Shown: positions 16,329 to 23,876, counted from the first letter of the stretch. The stretch is DNA of 59,167 bases from Flavobacterium sp. UBA7680 (GCF_002482975.1 NZ_DLHA01000052.1:1-59167); one strand, 5' to 3'. Translations and numbers: made by a program. Notes: a model not told the origin generated them from the sequence alone.

Positions 16329-16373
16329 ATTTGCTTCCGGAACAGCTGTATGCATAACTGCTCCGGCGCAAAT
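16329..16373. repeat. 45-bp near-perfect hairpin
   Basis: ATTTGC (16329-16334) pairs with GCAAAT (16368-16373). CCGGAACAG (16337-16345) pairs with CTGCTCCGG (16358-16366) with one mismatch, around a loop containing ATGCAT. It lies just past the stop of the Cys-rich gene at 16391 and may end that transcript, although no T-run follows. It is notably GC-rich for this region. Confidence 0.4.
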
Positions 16374-16390
16374 ACTACCACAATTATTTT

Positions 16391-16597
16391 TTAGCTTGTG
16401 TGACAATCCGGCGAACAAGTTTTACAGCCATTTGATTGGGAATAGGTCTTTTTGGCTTCAGTTACTGCAGATTTACAATTAGAAAATTCACCTAGATATT
16501 TTTTACTTGCAATACTTGAAAGGTATTTGCAATCTTCATTGTGTACTTCGTGATCTCCATTCGACTGTGCGTTGTTGTTTACATAATACTTTTTCAT
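16391..16597 (-). CDS. Small Cys-rich conserved protein
   Basis: A 68-residue soluble protein. I start it at the inner ATG (MKKYYVNNNAQSNGDHEVH), because it matches a widespread short family that begins this way and because the promoter geometry fits; the reading frame stays open 29 codons upstream. It carries H-x2-N-x2-C, GEFSNC, AVTEAKKTY and the end motif NGCKTCSPDCH, giving five Cys and several His that could hold a metal. A perfect palindrome and a TAnnTTTG box precede it at the same spacing as at 18325. Function unknown. Confidence 0.75.
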   Translation of the reverse strand: MKKYYVNNNAQSNGDHEVHNEDCKYLSSIASKKYLGEFSNCKSAVTEAKKTYSQSNGCKTCSPDCHTS

Positions 16598-16623
16598 GAT
16601 TAATATTTTATAGTTATACATGT

Positions 16624-16631
16624 CAAACTTA
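16624..16631 (-). promoter_or_regulatory. Minus-7 promoter element (TAAGTTTG)
   Basis: On the minus strand TAAGTTTG matches the Bacteroidota TAnnTTTG box. Its last base is 27 nt from the A of the ATG at 16597. No minus-33 element is visible; the palindrome at 16651-16670 lies in its place. Confidence 0.6.
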
Positions 16632-16650
16632 ATCTCATTATAAATGAGTT

Positions 16651-16670
16651 CTTTACGGAAAACCGTAAAG
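16651..16670. promoter_or_regulatory. Operator-like palindrome CTTTACGG-N4-CCGTAAAG
   Basis: A perfect 8-bp inverted repeat with a 4-nt spacer. Its centre is 63.5 nt from the first base of the ATG at 16597 and 36.5 nt from the end of the minus-7 box. This is the geometry of a class II activator near minus 41.5. The site at 18380 has the same sequence core and the same distances. Confidence 0.6.
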
Positions 16671-16686
16671 ACATTAAAAAACAACC

Positions 16687-17067
16687 TTATGGTCCTTCCT
16701 CAATAATTTCTAGCACATTCCCATTTAAATCAACTTTTGCTTTTACGTAATTCTTAACAACACCTCCAAATGCATTTTTCCCTCTGTATGTAGTCAAGAC
16801 AATTAAATGGTCATCCATATCCCAATATTTGGTTTCTGCATGCTCGTAACTATCGGGATCATTCATTGCCTCTTTAATCATTTTAGTCAGTCCAGGATGT
16901 GAACCATCCCAGGCGCTAAATTGCTTTTCTAATTCAATTTGTCTTTCGGACTTTGGTGTTCCATCTGAGTTTAAACTATCTTGCTTATCATCTTCGCTTC
17001 CAAAAGCCATTATTAAAAATGCTATGAAAATTAGGGCTGAACCTAAATGTTGTATTCTTTTTTTCAT
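16687..17067 (-). CDS. Membrane-anchored hypothetical protein
   Basis: A 126-residue protein. The N-terminal hydrophobic stretch (IQHLGSALIFIAFLIMAFG) is a signal anchor or uncleaved signal without a lipobox Cys. The soluble part has AWDGSHPGLTKMIKEAMNDP, then a beta-rich end with TTYRGKNAFGGVVKNYVKAK. I know this end motif from an unnamed family of small exported proteins. It is the third gene of the operon starting at 18325, 2 bp after the VanZ-like gene. Function unknown. Confidence 0.65.
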   Translation of the reverse strand: MKKRIQHLGSALIFIAFLIMAFGSEDDKQDSLNSDGTPKSERQIELEKQFSAWDGSHPGLTKMIKEAMNDPDSYEHAETKYWDMDDHLIVLTTYRGKNAFGGVVKNYVKAKVDLNGNVLEIIEEGP

Positions 17068-17069
17068 CC

Positions 17070-17534
17070 TTATTTTAATTTTTGTGTTATTGTTTTTTTA
17101 TAAAAAATAAATGGCAAGCTTGTACCAAGTAAATACATTACTAGATCGATCTTATCAAAGGTTCCGGGAATTACTTTTATCGCCTGTAATACTTCTGAAA
17201 GTAGGGAGACGAATGGAATGATAAATATCCAAATGACACTTTCTCGGCTGATATTATTCTTCCAGACCAATAGTATTAAACTCATATAGGAAAACATCCA
17301 AAGACCATCAGGTAAAGCAAAGAGTACCCATTCAGGGATTATAACTTTAACCGGAGTTAATGTTTGCCGGATCTTTAGTAACTCCTCTAAAAATCCGATA
17401 GTATTAATCCAATGAAACATTTTTAAATCAGTGGTTCTAAAAAACAGATAGATAAAGCTACCCAAGCATAGTGTCATAAAGTGTCCTATCAGTAATTGTC
17501 TTGTTCTCACAAATCGGAAAACTAATACTTCCAA
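17070..17534 (-). CDS. VanZ-like membrane protein
   Basis: A 154-residue protein with four or five hydrophobic helices. The segment SLLSEVLQAIKVIPGTFDKI followed by DLVMYLLGTSLPFIFY fits the VanZ-like pattern (E-x-x-Q, then P-G-T-F-D and D-x-x-x-N/Y-x-x-G). The frame starts with TTG at 17534, overlapping the lipoprotein gene by 13 nt; a GTG eight codons later is an alternative. VanZ-like proteins are membrane proteins of mostly unknown role. The gene is in an operon with its neighbours. Confidence 0.65.
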   Translation of the reverse strand: MEVLVFRFVRTRQLLIGHFMTLCLGSFIYLFFRTTDLKMFHWINTIGFLEELLKIRQTLTPVKVIIPEWVLFALPDGLWMFSYMSLILLVWKNNISRESVIWIFIIPFVSLLSEVLQAIKVIPGTFDKIDLVMYLLGTSLPFIFYKKTITQKLK

Positions 17535-18325
17535 GTATCCGCTTGAGTTTTAGTGTAAGTAACATAGAACTTGTTGGGTGCTATGTCTTTGAAAACATTA
17601 ATAGTACCACCTCCTTTTTGATCACAAAATGCATTTTTCTCTTGTTGATAGGCATCTTTTGATGCTATATTGGTTATCCCTGAAACGTAAAAGTCATTTT
17701 TTACTTTGTTTACTTTATCGGCTAACTTATAAGTAATTGTATTGTAGAAGCGCATAGGTGTTGATTGTTCCGAAAATGTTTTATTACTGTTTTGTTTTGC
17801 TGATGGAAAACGAAGTAAGTCGCAATCCCTGAAAACTGTTTGATTGATATTGAATTCGGAAATGGCTTTTGATGTTTTTGGTGGAATCGCTATTACTTTT
17901 GCTTCAATTGTTTCTACTCCGCTTGTGCTGTTGGTAGCTAAAGTAGTTGAATTATATCCTGACAAGGCCAACCAACCCAATTGTGAAAAACCAGTTGTTT
18001 TAGTTGTTTTTGCAGCTGTATTGCTTGAGTTGCTAAAGATTCTGTTTTGGTAATAATCATAGGCTTTGTCGTTGATTACATAAAAGCTTTCATCAAGTTG
18101 CAAGTAAATCACATCATTAGTTTTGTTGTAGAAAGCGAAGCCGGCGTTTCCACTTTCTGACCAAAGATTATAGCTTATTTTACAGTTATTGTCTTCGAAT
18201 ACGATTGCATTCCCGGATAACTTTACCGTTTCTGATTTGGTTTCATAAACCTGATAATAGGTTGTTACTGCATTACACGATGCCAAAAGACATAGTAGAA
18301 ATAATGATAATGTAATTTTTTTCAT
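17522..18325 (-). CDS. Lipoprotein, hypothetical
   Basis: A 267-residue lipoprotein. The signal ends in LLCLLASC with Cys17 as the acylation site. The mature chain is beta-rich with a Thr/Ser-rich loop in the middle (residues about 100-135) and repeated YYQ/FYN aromatic patches. I recall similar lipoproteins in Bacteroidota genomes but cannot name the family. It leads the operon 18325-16687. Upstream lie a palindrome (18380-18398) and a minus-7 box (18352-18359), identical in arrangement to those of the Cys-rich gene at 16597. Confidence 0.7.
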   Translation of the reverse strand: MKKITLSLFLLCLLASCNAVTTYYQVYETKSETVKLSGNAIVFEDNNCKISYNLWSESGNAGFAFYNKTNDVIYLQLDESFYVINDKAYDYYQNRIFSNSSNTAAKTTKTTGFSQLGWLALSGYNSTTLATNSTSGVETIEAKVIAIPPKTSKAISEFNINQTVFRDCDLLRFPSAKQNSNKTFSEQSTPMRFYNTITYKLADKVNKVKNDFYVSGITNIASKDAYQQEKNAFCDQKGGGTINVFKDIAPNKFYVTYTKTQADTWKY

Positions 18326-18351
18326 GTGTTTGATTATTTTGAATTAGTAAT

Positions 18352-18359
18352 CAAACTTA
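18352..18359 (-). promoter_or_regulatory. Minus-7 promoter element (TAAGTTTG)
   Basis: On the minus strand TAAGTTTG, followed by A, ends 27 nt from the A of the ATG at 18325, exactly as at 16624-16631. The start site is probably near 18346. Confidence 0.6.
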
Positions 18360-18379
18360 TGAGTAATAAAAAAGTATTA

Positions 18380-18398
18380 CTTACGGATTACCGTAAAG
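18380..18398. promoter_or_regulatory. Operator-like palindrome CTTACGG-N4-CCGTAAAG
   Basis: A TTACGG-ATTA-CCGTAA core. Its centre is 63.5 nt from the start at 18325 and 36.5 nt from the end of the minus-7 box, the same numbers as for the 16651-16670 site. It lies 24 bp downstream of the response regulator gene end. Confidence 0.6.
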
Positions 18399-18421
18399 GC
18401 ATAATAAAATAAAAAAGGTAA

Positions 18422-19090
18422 TTAAGCTATTCCTAAGTCTTTGGCAATAGCAATAAGATGTACTGTATTATTGGCTCTGAAGTGGTCTTTGAGCTTACTG
18501 ATTCTTTTTTCAATAGTACTTTTACTGTTGGGAGTTATTCCCAACTCTTTAAATCGGGATTCTAACTCGTCTTGTGTTATGCCAATCGATAATTGCTTGA
18601 TAATTTGAACATCATAATCGTCAATTTCGCGAGAAGAATTATCTTTAAAAATGTGATGTAAACTTGGAGAAAGATAAGGTTCTTGACTATGAGTTATATG
18701 ATTGACAGCCATCTTAAGCTGGTCAATACTATTTCTACCCTTTTGGATATAGCCATTAATCTGTGACTCTTCAAAAAGAGTCTTAATTCTGAAAATTTTA
18801 TCTTCAACAGAATAAACAATGATTTTTAGTTTGGGTTGCAATATTCTGATTTGTTGTATAGCTTCTTCACCTGTTTTAATTTTTACATCACGGTGATCTT
18901 GCTCAAAAGACAAATCAGATATAAAAAGATCATAAGGTGTATTGTCTAAAATTGCTTTTTTTACTTTTAAAATAGCATCATCACAATATTTAACATGTTC
19001 TATATGGACAATTCCTAATTCACTCAGTGCCTGAATTACGCCAATATTAATACTATCTATATCTTCGGCAACTAATACTCTTTTAAACAT
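18422..19090 (-). CDS. Response regulator with C-terminal HTH
   Basis: A 222-residue two-component regulator. The receiver domain starts MFKRVLVAEDIDSIN (acidic pocket), carries the phospho-acceptor in YDLFISDLSF and the IVYSVED switch strand, and has a Lys in GYIQKGRNS. A short linker leads to a LuxR/GerE-like HTH (about 155-215) containing KQLSIGITQDELESRF and STIEKRISKLKDHFRA. It is a DNA-binding output, probably for the two adjacent promoters with the shared palindrome. It lies 6 bp after the kinase gene. Confidence 0.9.
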   Translation of the reverse strand: MFKRVLVAEDIDSINIGVIQALSELGIVHIEHVKYCDDAILKVKKAILDNTPYDLFISDLSFEQDHRDVKIKTGEEAIQQIRILQPKLKIIVYSVEDKIFRIKTLFEESQINGYIQKGRNSIDQLKMAVNHITHSQEPYLSPSLHHIFKDNSSREIDDYDVQIIKQLSIGITQDELESRFKELGITPNSKSTIEKRISKLKDHFRANNTVHLIAIAKDLGIA

Positions 19091-19096
19091 AGTAAT

Positions 19097-20749
19097 TTAC
19101 TTTGGTATTTGAATGGTGACTTTGAAACCTTTACTTGTTTCTTGGTCAAAAATAAAAGTTCCTTTCACGGCGTGAATACGGTTTTCCGCATTTTGCAGTC
19201 CTTTTTTTGAAAAATGATCATTGTCAATTCCTTTTCCGTTGTCTGTATATTGTATGTCAACAAATCTTGGTGTGCTTTCAAAACTAAGCATCACTAAATT
19301 GGCTTCACTGTGTTTTTTCATGTTTACCAATAACTCCTGTGAAACTCTATAAATAGCAATTTTCTTTTCGACAGCCAATTTTGACCAGCCAATTGTATTT
19401 AGGTTTTTGGTAATGACATTTACTTTGCTATTACTATAACCGGATATCATATCTTTTAAATCATTCTCAAATTTGTCGTCCGTATTGATACTACTGTTTT
19501 CCTTGGAAATATTTCGTGTTCGGTTATAAATCTTGTCGAGGTTATCAATCAGTGCTTCTTTTTTATCCGGAAGTTGTAAATCTTGAGTTTCAGCGAAGGT
19601 CATAGCATTATAGACATCATTGGCTAATTCATCATGCAATTTTTTTGAGATATGTGTTTCAGTTGCATAGGAAATGGTTTTTAACTTATTTCTATTTTTG
19701 GAGCGAATCAAAAAGTACAATAATATGCTTAGCAAGACTGCCGAAAGAAAAAAGATGAAATAAAGTTGTTTTTGTCCCTTTTGAATTTCAACAGCTTGAA
19801 GTGCTCTGGTTGCATCATATTTTATCTTTGCAAACTGGTTTTTTGCAGCACTCCTAACCAGTTGTAAGCTGTCATTTAGCTGAAAAAATTGCGGCGAATA
19901 TTTGTTGGCAATAGTCGGTTCACTGTTTTCAATTATCCATCTTAATGCCTCTAATTTATCATCCGGACTGTTTATTTTTTGCGCACTAAGTAGGGCTTTT
20001 ATCGCGTGCTTATGTGCCATCGCTTTGTCTCTTTCTTTGAAGTATTCAGACAAATGAATATTAGAAGGGATAAGGCCGATATGATCCTTTAAACTATCTC
20101 TTAGCTGTAATGATTCTGACAAATTTGTATAGGTGTCGGGATGTTTCAACTTAAATTGGGCGTACCCTAAATTATCAAAAACACGAGCAGTTTCAATTTT
20201 ATTGTTTTTTAAAGACTGATTTTTCAAAAGCGGTCTTAATACAGCTAAAGCTTTTTCATATTGCCCATTCTCCAAATGAACCAAACCAATATTATTTTGC
20301 GCTATAGCTTTGGCAGTATCATCAGAAAAGGTTTCAAAGGCTTTTTTATAATACTCAAGTGCACCATCGAAGTTTTTTTGCTTGTCATAACTAATTGCCA
20401 GCATGTTATAAAAATAAGGCTGATACGTTTTACCTTTATAGTTGGCCAATCCTTCTGTGATGGTTTCTTCTGCACCATAAAAATCACCTACATATTGCTG
20501 AATGGTTGCCATTTGAAGTAACGCATAAGCGTATTCCTCTCCTGACTTGTTGTTGCACTTATCCTTTGCCTGATTGTAAAAAAAGTAGGCGCTGTCTAAT
20601 TGTACTTTTTTGTACAAAGCAGTATCGCCTTTGGTCTTCAATAAAGTATACTCCTTATATTCTTGATTTGAAATAGAATCATTACAAGAAAATAAAATCC
20701 CGAGGATTACAAAAAACAAAATCGGGAAACATACCTTTTTTCGTATCAT
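19097..20749 (-). CDS. TPR-containing sensor histidine kinase
   Basis: A 550-residue membrane kinase. An N-terminal signal ends in a lipobox-like LFSC (Cys22). Residues about 40-310 are TPR repeats (for example YAYALLQMATIQQYVGDFYG, ALEYYKKAFETF and NNIGLVHLENGQYEKALAVL). One membrane helix follows (FIFFLSAVLLSILLYFLI, about 325-343). The phospho-acceptor box is KKLHDELANDVYNAM (HisKA_3 type), and the C-terminal HATPase has YRVSQELLVNMKKHS, DNGKGID and KGLQNAENRI. The periplasmic TPR region probably senses a signal. It forms a pair with the response regulator 6 bp downstream. Confidence 0.9.
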   Translation of the reverse strand: MIRKKVCFPILFFVILGILFSCNDSISNQEYKEYTLLKTKGDTALYKKVQLDSAYFFYNQAKDKCNNKSGEEYAYALLQMATIQQYVGDFYGAEETITEGLANYKGKTYQPYFYNMLAISYDKQKNFDGALEYYKKAFETFSDDTAKAIAQNNIGLVHLENGQYEKALAVLRPLLKNQSLKNNKIETARVFDNLGYAQFKLKHPDTYTNLSESLQLRDSLKDHIGLIPSNIHLSEYFKERDKAMAHKHAIKALLSAQKINSPDDKLEALRWIIENSEPTIANKYSPQFFQLNDSLQLVRSAAKNQFAKIKYDATRALQAVEIQKGQKQLYFIFFLSAVLLSILLYFLIRSKNRNKLKTISYATETHISKKLHDELANDVYNAMTFAETQDLQLPDKKEALIDNLDKIYNRTRNISKENSSINTDDKFENDLKDMISGYSNSKVNVITKNLNTIGWSKLAVEKKIAIYRVSQELLVNMKKHSEANLVMLSFESTPRFVDIQYTDNGKGIDNDHFSKKGLQNAENRIHAVKGTFIFDQETSKGFKVTIQIPK

Positions 20750-20797
20750 TTCCCGAAGTTATTAAATAATTTTCAGTCTTGAATGCAAAACTATAAA

Positions 20798-20983
20798 TTA
20801 TAGTCTTTTACCACCTCCCATTCCCGGTGGCGGTGGCGGTGGCGGAGGTATAGGAATACCTTGTTGTCCACCGGTATCATCGGCTACTTGGTTTTGAGCA
20901 GGTGCCTGCATTTCATCAGCAGTACAAGAGGTCATCACGATTGACGACAAGATAAAAAACGAAAATAAAAGTATTTTTTTCAT
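20798..20983 (-). CDS. Small Pro-rich lipoprotein
   Basis: A 61-residue lipoprotein. The signal ends in VMTSC (Cys20), then TADEMQAPAQNQV, a Gly/Gln patch, and a run of nine Pro (IPIPPPPPPPPGMGGG). Short TADE-type lipoproteins with a Pro-rich end are common in Flavobacterium and tend to lie just before TPR histidine kinases (from memory). Here it is 48 bp upstream of the kinase gene on the same strand. It may be a sensor accessory or a surface peptide; there is no known activity. Confidence 0.65.
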   Translation of the reverse strand: MKKILLFSFFILSSIVMTSCTADEMQAPAQNQVADDTGGQQGIPIPPPPPPPPGMGGGKRL

Positions 20984-20994
20984 GATATTGTTTA

Positions 20995-21125
20995 TTAAAA
21001 ATTTGACATAGCTGTGGCTGTCCAGGTCTTTCCCGAAGCCGTTGCAAAGGCTAAAACCAATGCGGAATTTTGAGTATTTGAAATACTATTTTGGGAAGTG
21101 AAGTGCGCTGTTACAGAACCGTTTG
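20995..21125 (-). pseudogene. C-terminal coding remnant
   Basis: A reading frame of about 40 codons on the minus strand closes just before the small lipoprotein gene. It ends SALVLAFATASGKTWTATAM and NF, with a TAA in frame only about three codons upstream and no start codon. The amino-acid texture looks like a real protein tail. It is probably what is left of a larger gene. No family was assigned. Confidence 0.3.
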
Positions 21126-21191
21126 ATTATACTTCCCGAATAAAAATTCAGTCCTGTTAAGCGTCACTTTTTAAGAAGTAGTTTTGTACAT

Positions 21192-21215
21192 TTGTTCTAT
21201 CGCGATGTAGAACAA
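21192..21215. repeat. Inverted repeat TTGTTCTA-N8-TAGAACAA
   Basis: A perfect 8-bp stem with a TCGCGATG loop, in the gap between the divergent genes at 20983 and 21329. It could be an operator or hairpin. Confidence 0.35.
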
Positions 21216-21266
21216 GAACTAATTCTGAGACAAAGGAATGTGGTTTTTGTGTGAGTGTTTATAGCG

Positions 21267-21291
21267 AATTCCGGTAATTCCGATAATTCCG
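21267..21291. repeat. Three tandem AATTCCG repeats, 9-bp period
   Basis: AATTCCG occurs at 21267-21273, 21276-21282 and 21285-21291, spaced exactly 9 bp. A looser ATTTCCG follows near 21305, ending about 18 bp before the ATG at 21329. The arrangement is iteron-like and may bind a regulator. Confidence 0.4.
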
Positions 21292-21328
21292 AAGAGTTCT
21301 AATATTTCCGATAAATTTCGTCCAAAAC

Positions 21329-22222
21329 ATGAAGAACAATACCGAAAATGATTATCGAAATGCTATCAAAGCAAAATATGAAATAGAAAAATCAGGAGAT
21401 TTTCATGGTTTTTTGGAAAATCCATCTCCTGCACAATTAAGAGAATTTTGCCTGTTGAAATTTGACAATGGACTGAATAAAATTGATGAAGCAATTTTTA
21501 GAATCTACTTCAAAGTAAATGAAACTGAAAACCTTAGAGAAGCTATCTATAATTACCACATTCCCAAGTTTAAATCTGTCCAATCTTTTTTGATTGAAGA
21601 GAATAAGAAAACTAATATTCAAAACTTAAATCTAATAGCGGTTTTGGTTGATTTTAATCCAAGACCTTATAATAAATTCTCTAAAGGAGACTCTACAGAT
21701 CATACAAATGATATAAAAACAGAAGATTCCAATGCGCTTGAGGTTAATAAAGAAATTGACACCCTTAAAAACCGAGACACTCTTTTTGTTAGAAATCCCA
21801 TAGGAGTTCCAATTGATAAGCCCAAAAGCAGTCTAAAAAAGAAAGTGGCTATTGGGATTTGTACTATAGTATTCGTTTTTTCAGTAGGCTATACCACGAA
21901 ACAATTTATTCTTCCCGCGAAAGAATGTATGCAATGGCAAAATGATCATTACGAGTTAGTGGATTGTAATAGTGAAATTAATAGTCTTTATTCTGAGGCA
22001 ACTATTGAACCTAAAGACGAAAAAGTATTAGATTTAAAAAAGATTGAAGTATGTGATACTACTACTTTTTTTAGAGGAGAAAAAGCAGTTGTTTGGTATT
22101 GCAAAATAAATGCCGATGAACTTGAATATTTTAATGGAATAGGAGATGGACATCATCCAATCTTGGACAAAGCATTGCACCCCATTACTAAGCATATGAT
22201 TGAAAAGTATGTGAAAAAATGA
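21329..22222 (+). CDS. Single-pass membrane protein, hypothetical
   Basis: A 297-residue protein. Residues 1-165 are charged and helical, apparently cytoplasmic. A basic stretch (KSSLKKK) is followed by one transmembrane helix (VAIGICTIVFVFSVGYTTKQ, about 172-191). The outer part has Cys residues in AKECMQWQNDHYELVDCNSE, a pattern I have seen in flavobacterial membrane proteins of unknown role. This is the topology of an anti-sigma-like or signalling protein, but no catalytic motif is seen. It is downstream of the AATTCCG repeats. Confidence 0.65.
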   Translation: MKNNTENDYRNAIKAKYEIEKSGDFHGFLENPSPAQLREFCLLKFDNGLNKIDEAIFRIYFKVNETENLREAIYNYHIPKFKSVQSFLIEENKKTNIQNLNLIAVLVDFNPRPYNKFSKGDSTDHTNDIKTEDSNALEVNKEIDTLKNRDTLFVRNPIGVPIDKPKSSLKKKVAIGICTIVFVFSVGYTTKQFILPAKECMQWQNDHYELVDCNSEINSLYSEATIEPKDEKVLDLKKIEVCDTTTFFRGEKAVVWYCKINADELEYFNGIGDGHHPILDKALHPITKHMIEKYVKK

Positions 22223-22293
22223 ACATTTTTTCATATTTCTAAAAATATTGAGTCTAGCAGATATTGAAGTTTTTAATCATAACCATAATTAAG

Positions 22294-22860
22294 ATGCCAA
22301 AAATAAAAATCAACCTTTTTGGTGAAGGGCTGGAGATTAAAAAATTATTGATTCCGACACATAAGTTGTCGGATTGGAAAATTTATGCTGACGAAAAAAG
22401 AAAATCTTTGCAGGAACTGCTTCAAGATCCTTTCTTTTTTTATGATTTTAGAGAAAAGGACTTTGAAACCTTAGAGGATATTCCTTCCATTCAGTTAAAC
22501 GGCATGTTTATTAATTCGAAAAACAGTCTCGAAATTTGGTTTGGACGCCATAAAGTTCATAAGTGCAATGCGACAGCACTTGACAACACTCAACTTTTAT
22601 TCTCCATTTATAACATCAATCAAAAAATAATTGAAATAAAGCATAAAGGTTTTTATCTTTTAAAAAAAGAAAAAGGTTTATTAGAATCGATGGAAATAGA
22701 TGTCACACCCAATAAAATTTATTTAGAAGATTTTCAATTTCAAACTTTGTCAATTAATCATCAAGAACTATTGCATAAAATTAGCTTCAAAGGAGAGCGA
22801 CTACCCCTCAAAAAGAAAGACACCGTAATTACTTATCAATCGGGTTTTGAAATACAATAA
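22294..22860 (+). CDS. Hypothetical protein
   Basis: A 188-residue protein, started at the ATG of MPKIKINLFGEGLEIKK; a TTG ten codons upstream (22264) would add a hydrophobic leader that seems artificial. The chain is mixed alpha/beta with no export signal. It contains GMFINSKNSLEIWFGRHKVHK and a basic C-terminal region. I do not recognise the family. It follows the membrane protein by 71 bp on the same strand. Confidence 0.55.
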   Translation: MPKIKINLFGEGLEIKKLLIPTHKLSDWKIYADEKRKSLQELLQDPFFFYDFREKDFETLEDIPSIQLNGMFINSKNSLEIWFGRHKVHKCNATALDNTQLLFSIYNINQKIIEIKHKGFYLLKKEKGLLESMEIDVTPNKIYLEDFQFQTLSINHQELLHKISFKGERLPLKKKDTVITYQSGFEIQ

Positions 22861-22930
22861 TTGAAAAAAAAAGCTAAGTTGCCCTATAACTACACCCGTA
22901 AAAATATCCCTTCATAAAGCCCTACAAATA

Positions 22931-23062
22931 TTAAGAAACTCTTATAGGTTCCGGAGTGCTTTCTTTTGGTATAGTATTAATCAATTCGTTGGTATATTTA
23001 TAACAATTGTAAAATCTATCCATACCGGTTATGTCGAGAAAGAATTCATCAATGCTAGCTTT
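22931..23062 (-). pseudogene. Y-family DNA polymerase (DinB/UmuC-like) fragment
   Basis: A 44-codon minus-strand remnant. The translation begins ASIDEFFLDITGMDRF, the palm motif of Bacteroidota Y-family polymerases (S-I-D-E with the catalytic Asp-Glu, then D-x-T-G-M-D-x-F). YNCYKYTNELINTIPKES follows before it runs to a stop. Upstream the frame has TGA at 23063-23065. The full gene would be about 350-420 codons, so this is a small part of a deleted gene. Clear by motif; the exact paralogue is uncertain. Confidence 0.7.
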
Positions 23063-23188
23063 TCACCTTAGTTACCTGTCGGGTCGTTACAGCGTTAATC
23101 GTAATATCACTTACAATAACCAAGCACCTATTGTTTATTGACGGTGCGAATGAGACATTTTTTTACTGATTCTATTCTTGCATTTAGA

Positions 23189-23404
23189 TTACTTAAAAAA
23201 AATGCCTCTATTTATTGGTATCAATCTCCAAGTGAAATTGGTTGTGATTATTTCCGGTTTTGCATTGAGTATAACTGGCAAGTTGGGGTAACTGAACCCA
23301 ATGATGAAATCGGACTTTAATACGTTTTCAAGATTGTCTATTTCACGGTTGTAAAAATTAGTAAGTTCGGCGTCTGTTTTGCCATATAGGGTGCAGAAGC
23401 ACTT
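23189..23404 (-). pseudogene. SRAP (SOS response-associated peptidase) N-terminal fragment
   Basis: A 71-codon minus-strand frame that reads KCFCTLYGKTDAELTNFYN, then FIIGFSYPNLPVILNAKP and TTNFTWRLIPINRGIFFK before a stop. The order fits the SRAP/YedK/HMCES family: a start Met-Cys (catalytic Cys2), the N-G-F-x-H-P-x-x-P-V-I region, and W-G-L-I-P. Here the ATG appears as AAG and W-G-L-I-P as W-R-L-I-P. The C-terminal two thirds, including the active-site Glu and His, are gone. The family cross-links abasic DNA and often sits near Y-family polymerases. Confidence 0.7.
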
Positions 23405-23642
23405 ATAAAGCCATTTTAATGTAAAGTTTTTTAAAAATGTTGTTATTTAAAAAACTTTTTGGCATCTGATAATTGGGTTCGCATAAAATTTTAAGTATGC
23501 ATCTTTTACTCCATTGTAAGAAGAAAGTTTCTTATGTACGTTAGGAATTGGGAAAGGAATTACTCGGTCTGTCTTAGTGTTCAACTTGTTATTTTTAATA
23601 TCACTTTTTTTAAGTTTTACTATGCATTTTGGTAATACTTGT
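23403..23642 (-). pseudogene. Unidentified decayed coding remnant
   Basis: A minus-strand open stretch of about 79 codons, without a start codon, just upstream of the SRAP remnant. It contains LPKCIVKLKKSDIKNNK, then RVIPFPIPNVHKKLSSYNGV and KDAYLKFYANPIIRC. The composition looks protein-like, and it overlaps the next remnant's first codon. I could not name the family. It may belong to the same lost SOS cassette. Confidence 0.35.
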
Positions 23643-23876
23643 TATCAAAAAAGTTAATTAAATTTTTTTTTCTTATAATTTTATATATATATTCGTCATC
23701 AAATAGAACTCAAATACCACTTCGTAGTTCTATCAAAACCAGCTATTTGTTTGGCTGGAGTCGTCCAACAAGAATTTTTTATTGCAGATTTATCTGCTAT
23801 CGTTTTTGAATTTTAACGGAATGTGCTCCCAAAAGAGTAACACTGCAGTTATCTGTATTGTTTATTTTTTCGAGTA
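23643..23876. other. Leader region of the T9SS/RHS operon
   Basis: AT-rich sequence with small hairpins: CCAGC...GCTGG near 23742-23760 and the palindrome GCAGATTTATCTGC near 23783-23796. It presumably holds the promoter of the 23895 gene. No clear TAnnTTTG box was found. Confidence 0.35.

Noticed and set aside
16320..16420. Minus-strand frame ending NNCGSICAGAVMHTAVPEAN, resembling a Cys-containing bacteriocin tail
   Set aside because: It overlaps the conserved end of the Cys-rich gene in another frame and runs through the 45-bp hairpin, which explains its composition; there is no leader and no modification genes.
23138..23320. Plus-strand 60-aa open frame
   Set aside because: It lies antisense to the SRAP remnant, whose motifs are recognisable, and it has no protein-like features.
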